Of a stretch of DNA of 14,490 nucleotides, positions 1 to 7,453 are shown in pieces. The notes under the pieces are model-generated. The model did not search any database, was not told where the DNA came from, and saw only the letters and a list, made by a program, of their open reading frames with translations. The stretch is from Bacteroidota bacterium (GTDB lineage: Bacteria; Bacteroidota; Bacteroidia; Flavobacteriales_F; PHOS-HE28). Both the position numbers and the translations under genes were made by a program. Within the stretch, counting starts at the first letter, position 1, and each line of letters starts with the position of its first letter. The DNA lies in contig JAEZDL010000239.1 in assembly GCA_023418095.1 (NCBI GenBank), forward strand, positions 1-14,490, in the 5' to 3' direction.

Positions 1-13
1 ATAGCTGAAGAAG

Positions 14-895
14 ATGAGCGAGAATGAGATCAAGGCATTGATCACGCTGATCGATGATCCCGATGAGAACGTGTACCTGCAGGTGCGCGACCGGATCGTT
101 TCGCTCGGCGACAATGTGGTGCCCGAATTGGAGCGTGCCTGGGAATACGAGGACCTTGGCGACCTGTTCCGCAACCGCATCGAGGATATCCTGCAAACGA
201 TCCATATCGGTGCGATCGGTGACCGGCTGAGGACATGGATCGCCAGTGGTGGCACCGATCTGCTGGAAGGTGCGATGATCGTTTCGCGCTACCGTTACCC
301 CGATCTCGATGAGATGCGCGTGAAGGCGAAGCTCGCATCGATCCGCCAGGATATCTGGCTCGAATTGAACGATCACCTTACCGCATTCGAGAAGATCCGC
401 GTATTCAATCACATCTTCTTCCAGGTGCATGGGTTCAAGGGGAACAAGAAGAACTACCATGCCCCGCAGAACAGCTACATCAACGAGGTGCTCGAGAACA
501 AGACAGGGAATCCGTTGTCGCTGGCGATCATCTACCAGGTGATCGCGGAGGATCTGGGACTGCCCCTGCGCGGTGTGAATCTGCCGAACCATTTCGTGCT
601 CGCGTTCGTGGACGGGTCTGGCATCGCCGAGGCTGCATCGAAAGGTGAGCGTAATGTGCTCTTCTATGTGAACGCGTTCAGCCAGGGCGACATTCTCGGG
701 AGAAAGGAGATCAACGAATTCCTCGAGAAACTGAAGATCGGACCGCGTGCCTCCTTCTTCGAACCATGTTCCAATGTGGATATCATCCGCAGGCAATTGA
801 ACAACCTGGCCAACAGTTACGAAAAGCTCGGCGACAGCGAGCGGGCCAAGGAACTCGGCAAATTGCGTGACCTGCTGGGGCCAGCGGAAGTGTGA
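14..895 (+). CDS. SirB1 / transglutaminase-like family protein
   Basis: A 293-residue protein of the SirB1 (transglutaminase-like) family, probably cytoplasmic because no signal peptide or membrane segment is visible. Residues 1-65 are acidic and helical, resembling the HEAT-like start of Bacteroidota members. The family core runs from about 100 to 245: the block around GNPLSLAIIYQVIAEDLGLP (165-184) is followed by NLPNHFVLAF (189-198), with His193 in the expected place. A serine (S169) sits where a true transglutaminase would carry its nucleophilic cysteine, as is usual in SirB1 proteins, so peptidase or transglutaminase activity should not be assumed. Residues 255-290 look like a TPR-type helical hairpin (NLANSYEKLGDSERAKEL). 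The ATG at 14 follows a purine-rich GAAGAAG. The molecular role of the family is not well defined. The gene converges on the sugar transferase with no gap. Confidence 0.85.
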   Translation: MSENEIKALITLIDDPDENVYLQVRDRIVSLGDNVVPELERAWEYEDLGDLFRNRIEDILQTIHIGAIGDRLRTWIASGGTDLLEGAMIVSRYRYPDLDEMRVKAKLASIRQDIWLELNDHLTAFEKIRVFNHIFFQVHGFKGNKKNYHAPQNSYINEVLENKTGNPLSLAIIYQVIAEDLGLPLRGVNLPNHFVLAFVDGSGIAEAASKGERNVLFYVNAFSQGDILGRKEINEFLEKLKIGPRASFFEPCSNVDIIRRQLNNLANSYEKLGDSERAKELGKLRDLLGPAEV

Positions 896-898
896 TCA
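893..898. other. Shared TGATCA stop junction of convergent genes
   Basis: The forward stop TGA (893-895) and the reverse stop (TCA on the plus strand, 896-898) abut and form the palindrome TGATCA. There is no intergenic base and no convincing terminator hairpin with a T-run on either side. The identical arrangement recurs at 13191-13196. Confidence 0.8.
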
Positions 899-1483
899 GC
901 GCAATAAACGCATCGCCGTCCGCAGAACGATATTCAGATCGAGAAAAAGATCCCTTTCGTTCACATAGTGAAGATCCAGCGCCAGCTTGGCCGGCATGAT
1001 CTCCTCCACATACGTGCGATCGGGATCGCTGCTCCTGCCGAGCAATTCATTCTCATTGATGTATTCGATGCTCGCCAGGCTGGTCAATCCAGGCCGTACA
1101 TCCAGCACGCGCCGCTGATCGGCGGTGTACAAGGCCACATACTTCGGCACCTCGGGCCGCGGCCCAACAATGCTCATGTCACCTTTCAGGATATTGATCA
1201 ACTGCGGAAGTTCATCAAGTTTGTAGCGGCGCAGGAAATGGCCGATGGTGGTGATCCGCGGATCGCGCTCGCCCACGGTGATCTGCCCGGCCTTCTCGCT
1301 CCCGGGCCTCATCGATCGGAATTTCAGGAGATGGAAGGGCTTCCCTCCTTTACCTACGCGGACCTGGCGGAAGAACACGCCACCTGGCGATCCGGCCGCG
1401 ATGGCGATCGCAAGGATCAGCAGGAACGGTGAAAGAACGATAAGGGCGATCAGAGATGAAAGGATATCGAAGAGGCGTTTCAT
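896..1483 (-). CDS. Initiating sugar transferase (PglC/WecP-like monotopic phosphoglycosyl transferase)
   Basis: A 195-residue bacterial sugar transferase. It transfers a sugar-1-phosphate from a UDP-sugar to undecaprenyl phosphate, the first membrane step of glycan assembly, on the cytoplasmic face of the inner membrane. Residues 5-30 form the hydrophobic re-entrant helix with its Ser-Pro break (S18-P19). The core follows: FFRQVRVGKGGKPF (37-50), LLKFRSM (52-58), the catalytic Asp-Glu pair in KLDELPQL (D90-E91), then GDMSIVGPRPEVP (101-113). The length matches the small PglC class and not the long WbaP/WcaJ class with extra N-terminal helices. I chose the ATG at 1483 (MKRLFDIL) because family members usually start there. 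An in-frame ATG at 1501 would add six residues and overlap the aminotransferase by 11 bp. It is the last gene of the operon, although it acts first in the pathway. The exact sugar cannot be read from sequence. Confidence 0.92.
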   Translation of the reverse strand: MKRLFDILSSLIALIVLSPFLLILAIAIAAGSPGGVFFRQVRVGKGGKPFHLLKFRSMRPGSEKAGQITVGERDPRITTIGHFLRRYKLDELPQLINILKGDMSIVGPRPEVPKYVALYTADQRRVLDVRPGLTSLASIEYINENELLGRSSDPDRTYVEEIMPAKLALDLHYVNERDLFLDLNIVLRTAMRLLR

Positions 1484-1490
1484 CCCGGGA

Positions 1491-2702
1491 TCATGCCTCA
1501 TTCCTCATCACCTCATTCACCGCGGCCTTCACCGCAGCGATCACTTCATCCACTTGATCGTCGGTAAGATCATAATATACCGGCAGGCTGATCTCACGGC
1601 TGTAATTTGAATAGGTCTTCGGAAAATCCTCCATCCGATAGCCCTGCGATCGGTAGAAACTCAGCATCGGCAAGGGAATGAAGTGAACGTTCACGCTCAC
1701 CTGTTGCTCTGCGATGCGTTCAATGATCCGATCGCGATGCTCTTCGGTGGCCTGCGCGATCCGCAACATGTACAGGTGATAACTGCTTTCCCGTCGATCA
1801 TCCTCCAGCAGTGGCACCACGAACCGGCGATCGTTGCTGAACGCCTTTTCATAGCGCATACAGATCGCTTTCCTTCGCTCCATTGTCCCTGTATAGCGCT
1901 CCAACTCCACCACTCCGATCGCAGCCTGCAGATCGGTCATGTTGCACTTCCAACCGGGGAACTCCACATCGTAGCGCCACGCACCAGGCTTCGTCTTGGC
2001 GAGCGCATCCTTGTTCTGCCCGTGCAGGCTCATGGTGTTGAAGAGCTTGTACAGCGCTTCGTGATCGAACGGTCTCGGAAGGTTGAAGGCCAGTGCTCCG
2101 CCTTCGGCGGTTGTGAGATTCTTCACCGCATGAAAGCTGAAACCCGTGATGTCGGCCTGCGCTCCGATCGGTCTTCGATCGAAAAATGCACCGAAGGAAT
2201 GTGCGGCATCGGAAAGCACGAGCGGCCTGCCCAGCATGCGCTGCACATCGTTCGCCGCATCGAATCGTTCCCCGGCTCCTGTGGCGATGTGCAAGATCCT
2301 GTCGATCCGCGCGGGAAGCCCGCCCACATCCACGGGCAGGATGCATTTCGTCCGTGGCGTGAGCGCTTCCCGCAGACGATCCGGATCGATCGTGAAATCG
2401 TCCAGCACATCCACCATCACCGGCTTCGCGCCAACATGCATCACGATGTTGGCAGTGGCGCAATACGTGTACGCTGGAACGATCACCTCATCACCCGGTC
2501 CGATCCCGAACCAGCGCAGTACGAGTTCACAGGCGTTCGTCCAGCTGTTGAGCGCGATCACGTGCTCCACGCCGCAATATTCCGCAAGCTTCCGCTCGAA
2601 CTCCTTGGTGCGCGGCCCGGTGGTGATCCATCCCGATCGGAGCGCTTCTTCAACGGCCTTTACGGTTACATCATCGATGCGTGGCGGGCTGAAAGGGATC
2701 AT
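1491..2702 (-). CDS. DegT/DnrJ/EryC1/StrS PLP-dependent sugar aminotransferase
   Basis: A 403-residue PLP aminotransferase that converts a nucleotide-linked keto-sugar to an amino-sugar. It begins MIPFSPPRIDD, with the canonical SGWITTGP (23-30). VIALNSWTNA (48-57) and VPAYTY (75-80) are family blocks. PLP contacts lie in SDAAHSFGA (164-172), and the Schiff-base lysine is K194 in FSFHAVKNLTTAEGG. The stretch before the SDAAH motif (about 140-160) is longer than in PglE/ArnB-type enzymes, as in a Bacteroidota subgroup I recall carrying the same AHSFGA and HAVKNLTTAEGG blocks. The ATG at 2702 overlaps the ligase stop as ATGA. The reading frame continues open for about 125 codons upstream, but that part is antisense-like arginine-rich sequence inside the ligase and is not family-like. 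No dehydratase or acetyltransferase accompanies it, so its substrate must come from elsewhere. PorR of Porphyromonas belongs to the same superfamily. Confidence 0.93.
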   Translation of the reverse strand: MIPFSPPRIDDVTVKAVEEALRSGWITTGPRTKEFERKLAEYCGVEHVIALNSWTNACELVLRWFGIGPGDEVIVPAYTYCATANIVMHVGAKPVMVDVLDDFTIDPDRLREALTPRTKCILPVDVGGLPARIDRILHIATGAGERFDAANDVQRMLGRPLVLSDAAHSFGAFFDRRPIGAQADITGFSFHAVKNLTTAEGGALAFNLPRPFDHEALYKLFNTMSLHGQNKDALAKTKPGAWRYDVEFPGWKCNMTDLQAAIGVVELERYTGTMERRKAICMRYEKAFSNDRRFVVPLLEDDRRESSYHLYMLRIAQATEEHRDRIIERIAEQQVSVNVHFIPLPMLSFYRSQGYRMEDFPKTYSNYSREISLPVYYDLTDDQVDEVIAAVKAAVNEVMRNEA

Positions 2703-3946
2703 GGGTGCGAAGATCGCACGGAGCGCATCACCAGCGACAAGCCGATAACCGCAACGAAGATCACACCGGCCTGTACTTCGATCATCGATTCCACGGTCCA
2801 ATTCAGGAGCAGAAGGCCGAGGAAGGAAATGGCAAGGTGATCGGCCTGGCGGATCGCATGGAGCAACGGGAACAACAGGCAGCCGATCAAAGGAATGAGG
2901 CCGATCAGGCCCAGTGCTGCCGCGGTCTGCAGGAATTGGCTGTGTGCGTTCAATCTCTGCTCGAACGCGCTCGTGTATCCACGCGCTTCGTATACCTCCA
3001 TCAATCCATCCTTCACATCGCCGGTACCTGCGCCGCACAATGGCGCGGATCGGAAAACCTCTGTTGCGGCTTCCCACGCCATCAGCCGCAGACCCGAGCT
3101 GTTCTCACCGGCGCCTTCAACCCGCCCACCGGCGATCACCGCGCCCATTTCCCTGATCCTTTCCGCAGCGAATTCAGAGAACATCAGGAGGGCACCCAAA
3201 GCGATCAGCGCACCCGCCAACGCCGCGGCCGCTTCTCTCCGCATCGCGCGATCCTTCCATTTCGCGACCATGATCTGCACCACCAGGAGAAGCAGCGCGA
3301 ACCACGCCATCTTGGAGGCCATGAGCACAACACCGATGATGAGTACCACTGCCACCAGGCGCCTGCGAACCGCGCCAACACCGGGAATGCCACTGCCCAG
3401 GTACAGCATCGCCAGCGCCATGCACATGTATAGCGAGGCATACGTGGGGTGAAGGAAAAGCGAGAAATACGATGCGATGAAACGCTGGTTCCAGTGTATG
3501 TCCACATCCGTCAACGTCTCATACGCCGCCGGGACCGAGCAGATCGGTACCACCAGCGCATTGCCAAGGATGAATCCGATCTGCAGGATCTCTCCACCGC
3601 GCCGGGAATCTTTCGGGATCAACGGAAAAAGGAACGGGAACAACGCCAGCGAGAACTTGATCTCCAGATCGAAAAGACCGAAACCCGTGTTCGTGGTCCA
3701 CGCCATTCCGATCACGTGGATGATGTAGAGAGCGAACATCCAGGGCAGGACCGATCGGTCGAAATCCCGATCGGCGCCATGCCAGGTGATCGGCCGATGC
3801 CTATATAACATCGCGAGCACAAGGCACACGATCAACATTGGGATCGCTGCAGGAAGGATCGGAAGTGAAAGACCCAGCAGGAAGAGCAACCCCGTCACAA
3901 GCCTGCCGTGTGCATCGATGGCGTTTATAAGGATCTGCTCCCTCAT
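2699..3946 (-). CDS. O-antigen ligase / Wzy_C-family membrane protein
   Basis: A 415-residue polytopic inner-membrane protein of the O-antigen ligase (Wzy_C, WaaL-like) family. Hydrophobic helices start near 16-48 and continue to the C terminus. FLHPTYASLYM (164-174) matches a block common in Bacteroidota members. A large periplasmic loop (about 255-340) holds SGLRLMAWEAA (284-294), GAGTGDVKDGL (305-315) and the histidine-containing NAHSQFLQ (333-340), followed by LGLIGLIPL, the hallmark of the family. The family either ligates undecaprenyl-linked glycan to lipid A-core or another acceptor, or polymerises repeat units. Since a separate Wzy-like protein sits two genes upstream, ligase is the likelier role. 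The ATG at 3946 starts two bases after the upstream stop (TGA TC ATG). A GTG at 3952, overlapping the stop as GTGA, would add two residues and is an equally tight alternative. Confidence 0.88.
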   Translation of the reverse strand: MREQILINAIDAHGRLVTGLLFLLGLSLPILPAAIPMLIVCLVLAMLYRHRPITWHGADRDFDRSVLPWMFALYIIHVIGMAWTTNTGFGLFDLEIKFSLALFPFLFPLIPKDSRRGGEILQIGFILGNALVVPICSVPAAYETLTDVDIHWNQRFIASYFSLFLHPTYASLYMCMALAMLYLGSGIPGVGAVRRRLVAVVLIIGVVLMASKMAWFALLLLVVQIMVAKWKDRAMRREAAAALAGALIALGALLMFSEFAAERIREMGAVIAGGRVEGAGENSSGLRLMAWEAATEVFRSAPLCGAGTGDVKDGLMEVYEARGYTSAFEQRLNAHSQFLQTAAALGLIGLIPLIGCLLFPLLHAIRQADHLAISFLGLLLLNWTVESMIEVQAGVIFVAVIGLSLVMRSVRSSHP

Positions 3947-3948
3947 GA

Positions 3949-4995
3949 TCACCGCGTCATCGATCCGGCCCGCTCGGCAGGTGATCTGCCCAGCAACACC
4001 AATTCAACAGATCCCTGCAGATACCCCAGCCCATAGGCGAAATGCAGGATCATGAAGGCGAAGATCACACCAGGTACATCGGCCATCTCCTCAGCGGCCC
4101 GGAATGCGCTTGCGGTTGCCGCGGCCAGATATGCTAACAACACGGCGATCACCAAGAGAAAAAAGAAAGGGAAGAAGATCCCGATGACGATCGGGACCGA
4201 TAGTGAAAGCACGAAGATCGCGGGGACAAGTTGCCTGATCGTGGTTACCGTACGATGTTTCCTGTTCACGTACACCTTCCAGAATCCATACTGGAAATAT
4301 TGCCGGTACAGCTTGCTGTAATTCCCTCGCACGAAATAGCTCGATCGGATCCGCGGAGAGAGATAGATCCCGAAGCCGGCCTTCACCACACGGAAATTGA
4401 ACTCATCATCCTGGTTGCGCACGAGCTCCTCATCGAAAAGGCCGATCGCCTCGAAGACCTCGGCACGATAGGCGCCGAATGCCACCGTATCCACGAAACC
4501 TTCGGCCGCTCCGGTGCGAAAGTGCGCATTGCCGACCCCGAACGGATGGCCCATCGCAGCACCGATCCTGCGCGCCGTGATGTTCTCGTACACGTTCACG
4601 ATCACCCCGCCAGCACAACCCACATCGCTCCGCTCGCGCAGTACGTTAAGGTTCTCCTGCAGAAAGTTCCGATCGATCTCGGCATGCGCACCAAGGATGA
4701 TCCCCACTTCATACTCGCGGTCCTTCAGGCCCAGGTTCAAGGCCTGCGGTGTTGTTCTCGCAGTATTGTCCACCAGTCGCACGAAGGGCCAGTCCTGCAT
4801 TTCACGCGCGATGATCTCCCGCGTACCATCATCGCTCATGCCATCGCAGATCCAGACCTGCAGATCGATGTTCCGCCGATCGGCCGCAGCGATCGAACGG
4901 ATCAACCGACCGATGTATTTCGCTTCGTTCCGGCAGGGGATCACCAGCCTTACGCGGCATTGCGCAGGTAAAGGCTTCAATTGCTTTCGGCCCAC
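3949..4995 (-). CDS. Glycosyltransferase family 2, ExoA-like, membrane-anchored
   Basis: A 348-residue GT-A glycosyltransferase resembling the succinoglycan ExoA group, adding one sugar to the lipid-linked repeat unit at the cytoplasmic membrane face. The nucleotide-binding start is VRLVIPCRNEAKYIGRLI (15-32), then ICDGMSDDGT (49-58). The place of the metal-binding DxD reads LGAHAEID (101-108), so the first aspartate appears replaced by glycine. The acceptor or catalytic acid region is NQDDEFNFRVVKAGFG (194-209). Residues about 258-292 and 308-326 are transmembrane helices, as in ExoA-like proteins. Start choice is uncertain: GTG at 4995 overlaps the upstream gene by 19 bp, while an in-frame TTG at 4980 overlaps its stop as TTGA, matching the 4-bp style of neighbouring junctions. 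I see no good in-frame ATG before the catalytic domain. Confidence 0.9.
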   Translation of the reverse strand: MGRKQLKPLPAQCRVRLVIPCRNEAKYIGRLIRSIAAADRRNIDLQVWICDGMSDDGTREIIAREMQDWPFVRLVDNTARTTPQALNLGLKDREYEVGIILGAHAEIDRNFLQENLNVLRERSDVGCAGGVIVNVYENITARRIGAAMGHPFGVGNAHFRTGAAEGFVDTVAFGAYRAEVFEAIGLFDEELVRNQDDEFNFRVVKAGFGIYLSPRIRSSYFVRGNYSKLYRQYFQYGFWKVYVNRKHRTVTTIRQLVPAIFVLSLSVPIVIGIFFPFFFLLVIAVLLAYLAAATASAFRAAEEMADVPGVIFAFMILHFAYGLGYLQGSVELVLLGRSPAERAGSMTR

Positions 4996-6446
4996 TTCGC
5001 GTTCGGTTGAAGTGAAGTATCGGTCTTCCGATCACGGACCCGCATGATCGTAAGAAGCAGGATCGGCAATGCGAACGCTTCAACAAGAAGCATTTTGTAC
5101 GCTTCCGGACCGGCACGCAACATTCCCGGCAAAAAAGCCACGAACAACAGCGGCAGCAACGGCGGAATATGATCGGGGATCCAACGGTTGCTCTTTCGTG
5201 AAACTCGGATCAGCGATGCCCAGATCACGCCAAGCAGACAACCGCCGAAAAAGATCCCGGGCCAGCCGCCGTTGATGTACCACGCGGACGCATGATGGAT
5301 CGTGTAACCCTGCCCAGGCGTCAACCGTGCGTGCATTGCATAATGCTCATACGAAGTGGAAGGACGCTCTGGATCGATGAACGATGGCCTGAGCGACGCG
5401 GCCAGATAACGCAAACTGATCGCTGGTTCCACCGGCACGTTGCGATGGAGCACGCCGTACATGCTGAAATGCGCGGCGAACATCTCATTGGTGAAGAAGA
5501 ACCGGCCGATCTGCGCGATGCGCCCCTTCTTTTCTGGAATATGCTGGATGCTCTCGAGCCTGAAATGATAGTACTTGTCCGAAGTGCGTTCCTTGCGTTG
5601 CGCGGTCTTGATCTCAGTCCACGAAAAGTCCCTGATCCATCCACCGATGAAGATGGCACCTACGCAGATCACGATCATCGCGATGCCTTTCCGCAGTCCT
5701 CGCAGGCCGGTGAAGACCCCGAGGTACATGGCCGAGAAAAGGAAGAACGTGAAGATGATCTGCCGGTCGCCGAGCAGTGCGGTGTAAATGCCGAGGATGG
5801 CGAGCAGGATCGGGAAGGCCAGGTCGAGCCAACCCCTCTTTTTACCGCGGAACAATGCGCCCGGCCGGTCTGCAACAAGGTACGTGGCGTAACCGAAGAT
5901 GATCGAGAACGCGGCGGCCTGATCGGCGAAGGATCGCAGCGATGCGAAACGGCCGGAGTGGTCGTTCACAGCGAGATAGAAGCTTACATCATCCGCGATC
6001 GCCTGCAGAATGATCGGCATCACCATGATCACTGAAAGGCCGATCATCGCCACGCCAAAAAAGATGGCCCGCCGATGATCGATCGTGATGGTCCGCTGGG
6101 GCGCCGGGCGCTGCGCAGTTCCATCTTTCAGGAGAATGATCATCGGTACGAAAAGGCCTGCAAGGAACAGGAAGTATGCAAGAAGGGACAGCACATAATC
6201 CCCGTTCAATTCGAACGGGAACATCTTCTCCATGAGGTAATGGTAGTTGAGCCCGATCCTGTACCACTGGAAACCGCTCATCGCATCGCCGATGAAGGAC
6301 CATGCACCGGCCAGGGTCCATAAAAAGACCATGGCAAGTCCGATCGGCAGGCTCCACCACCTTGTGCGCAGGAACAGCCAGCGTGCGGCAACGGCGAAGA
6401 GCGTCGTTCCGATCGCCAGGAGGAGATATGCCCACACACCGATCAT
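4977..6446 (-). CDS. Wzy-like O-antigen / repeat-unit polymerase (membrane protein)
   Basis: A 489-residue polytopic membrane protein with roughly 10-12 hydrophobic helices. It fits an oligosaccharide repeat-unit polymerase, which joins undecaprenyl-linked repeats on the periplasmic side. The assignment rests on topology and position more than on strict motifs. LGDRQIIF (225-232) sits at the end of a helix. A long periplasmic loop (about 272-397) is rich in Arg, His and aromatic residues (FFFTNEMFAAHFSMYGVLHR) and ends in GYTIHHASAWYINGGWPGIFFGG, a Wzy-type pattern. Wzy proteins diverge strongly, so a database match may be weak or read only 'hypothetical membrane protein'. I chose the ATG at 6446 (MIGVWAYLLL) because it overlaps the upstream stop as ATGA. 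Seven more residues upstream (ATG at 6467) are possible. It is distinct from the ligase-family gene at 2699-3946, so the operon carries two polymerase/ligase-type proteins. Confidence 0.72.
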   Translation of the reverse strand: MIGVWAYLLLAIGTTLFAVAARWLFLRTRWWSLPIGLAMVFLWTLAGAWSFIGDAMSGFQWYRIGLNYHYLMEKMFPFELNGDYVLSLLAYFLFLAGLFVPMIILLKDGTAQRPAPQRTITIDHRRAIFFGVAMIGLSVIMVMPIILQAIADDVSFYLAVNDHSGRFASLRSFADQAAAFSIIFGYATYLVADRPGALFRGKKRGWLDLAFPILLAILGIYTALLGDRQIIFTFFLFSAMYLGVFTGLRGLRKGIAMIVICVGAIFIGGWIRDFSWTEIKTAQRKERTSDKYYHFRLESIQHIPEKKGRIAQIGRFFFTNEMFAAHFSMYGVLHRNVPVEPAISLRYLAASLRPSFIDPERPSTSYEHYAMHARLTPGQGYTIHHASAWYINGGWPGIFFGGCLLGVIWASLIRVSRKSNRWIPDHIPPLLPLLFVAFLPGMLRAGPEAYKMLLVEAFALPILLLTIMRVRDRKTDTSLQPNAKWAESN

Positions 6447-7453
6447 TTCCGGGAAGCCACGTCGCAAAGGAACTGATATGTTGCCAGATCGATCTGCGCG
6501 GCGTCGATGCCGTTCTCCACGGCTTTCTCACGACCATTCGAGCGGCGATCGAGTTGCAATACCGATCCGAGCGCATCGGTCAATCGCTTCACATCCTGCT
6601 CCACCACGGCACCGGGAAAAACCCCTCGGGTACGTTCGCGAACATCACCCACATCGCTGCTCACCACGGGCAGCCCGCAGGCCATCGCTTCCTTCACCAT
6701 GGTAGGGCTGCCTTCCTGATCGCTGCAAAGTAGCAAGGCATCAGCAGCATTCATGATCACCGGCATACGCGTTGGCTGTATTTCTCCTTTCAATACTTCG
6801 AGCCGGACCGGCACATTCCTCCGGACCAGACCGTCGATCACCTGTTCAGCGAGATCGAGCCGTTTCAAGGATGGGTTATTTCCATTGAAAAGGATCACTT
6901 TTTCATCGGGGTCCCATCCGAGCGCCTTCCTGCATTCCTCCCGATCCATAGGTGTGAAGCCATCGAGATCGACACCCATTGGAAGCACCTTTGCCCTGCC
7001 ACGCCGCCACCACAAACGTTCCACGAGCTTACGGCTTACGCAAATGATGCCGCTGGCGAACAGCGCGGCCAGTTGTGACATTATCCGGCCGAAAAGATCG
7101 CGCAGCCGGCCATCGGTCGGTGTCGGGTTCAGGTCGCTTCCATGGAATGTGATCACCACCGGTGCGCGTGCATGGATCACACCGAAAAAAGCCGTCATGC
7201 TACCGTAATGCACATGTACCACATCGGGTTTGAACTCGCTTTCGATCGATCGGAATGCATGGCCGGCGTGCCTTATCGCGTTCAACGATGTGCGATCGCG
7301 AAGGAAGAAGATCCGCACATCCGCATGGTATCGATCGGCGAAATGCCGCGCCTGCCGCCGTGCGAAAGGCAGTTCGTTCCCATCGGGCCGTCCCGGAATG
7401 ATCAAAAGCAGTTTCAGTGCTTTCAATGAATGCGTTTCCTTCCCTGCATTCAT
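6443..7453 (-). CDS. Glycosyltransferase family 4 (GT-B fold)
   Basis: A 336-residue retaining glycosyltransferase of the GT4 family, predicted to be cytoplasmic and membrane-associated. The N-terminal acceptor domain starts at LKLLLIIPGRPDGN (13-26) and includes PDVVHVHYGSM (76-86) and VVITFHGSD (99-107). The linker VLPMGVDLDGF (156-166) opens the C-terminal donor domain. The diagnostic E-x7-E motif is DQEGSPTMVKEAMACGLPVV (245-264), with E247 and E255, which bind the nucleotide-sugar ribose and phosphates. The length is slightly short for GT4 but both Rossmann domains are complete. The ATG at 7453 (MNAGKETHSL) overlaps the flippase stop as ATGA. An ATG at 7498 would add 15 residues of unlikely Cys/His-rich sequence and a 49-bp overlap. 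Its donor and acceptor sugars are unknown. Confidence 0.93.
   Translation of the reverse strand: MNAGKETHSLKALKLLLIIPGRPDGNELPFARRQARHFADRYHADVRIFFLRDRTSLNAIRHAGHAFRSIESEFKPDVVHVHYGSMTAFFGVIHARAPVVITFHGSDLNPTPTDGRLRDLFGRIMSQLAALFASGIICVSRKLVERLWWRRGRAKVLPMGVDLDGFTPMDREECRKALGWDPDEKVILFNGNNPSLKRLDLAEQVIDGLVRRNVPVRLEVLKGEIQPTRMPVIMNAADALLLCSDQEGSPTMVKEAMACGLPVVSSDVGDVRERTRGVFPGAVVEQDVKRLTDALGSVLQLDRRSNGREKAVENGIDAAQIDLATYQFLCDVASRK

Noticed and set aside
868..890. GCTGG/CCAGC repeat as a terminator for the SirB1 gene
   Set aside because: The stem is only five bases with a two-base loop, lies inside the coding region and has no T-run.
1683..2840. 385-codon open frame on the plus strand across DegT and the ligase end
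   Set aside because: It crosses two well-supported genes on the opposite strand, is rich in His/Arg, and shows no recognisable domain.
2703..3077. N-terminal extension of about 125 residues on the DegT aminotransferase
   Set aside because: It is open reading frame inside the ligase gene, Arg/Pro-rich and unlike the family. The ATG at 2702 gives the canonical MIPFSPP start and a 4-bp ATGA overlap.
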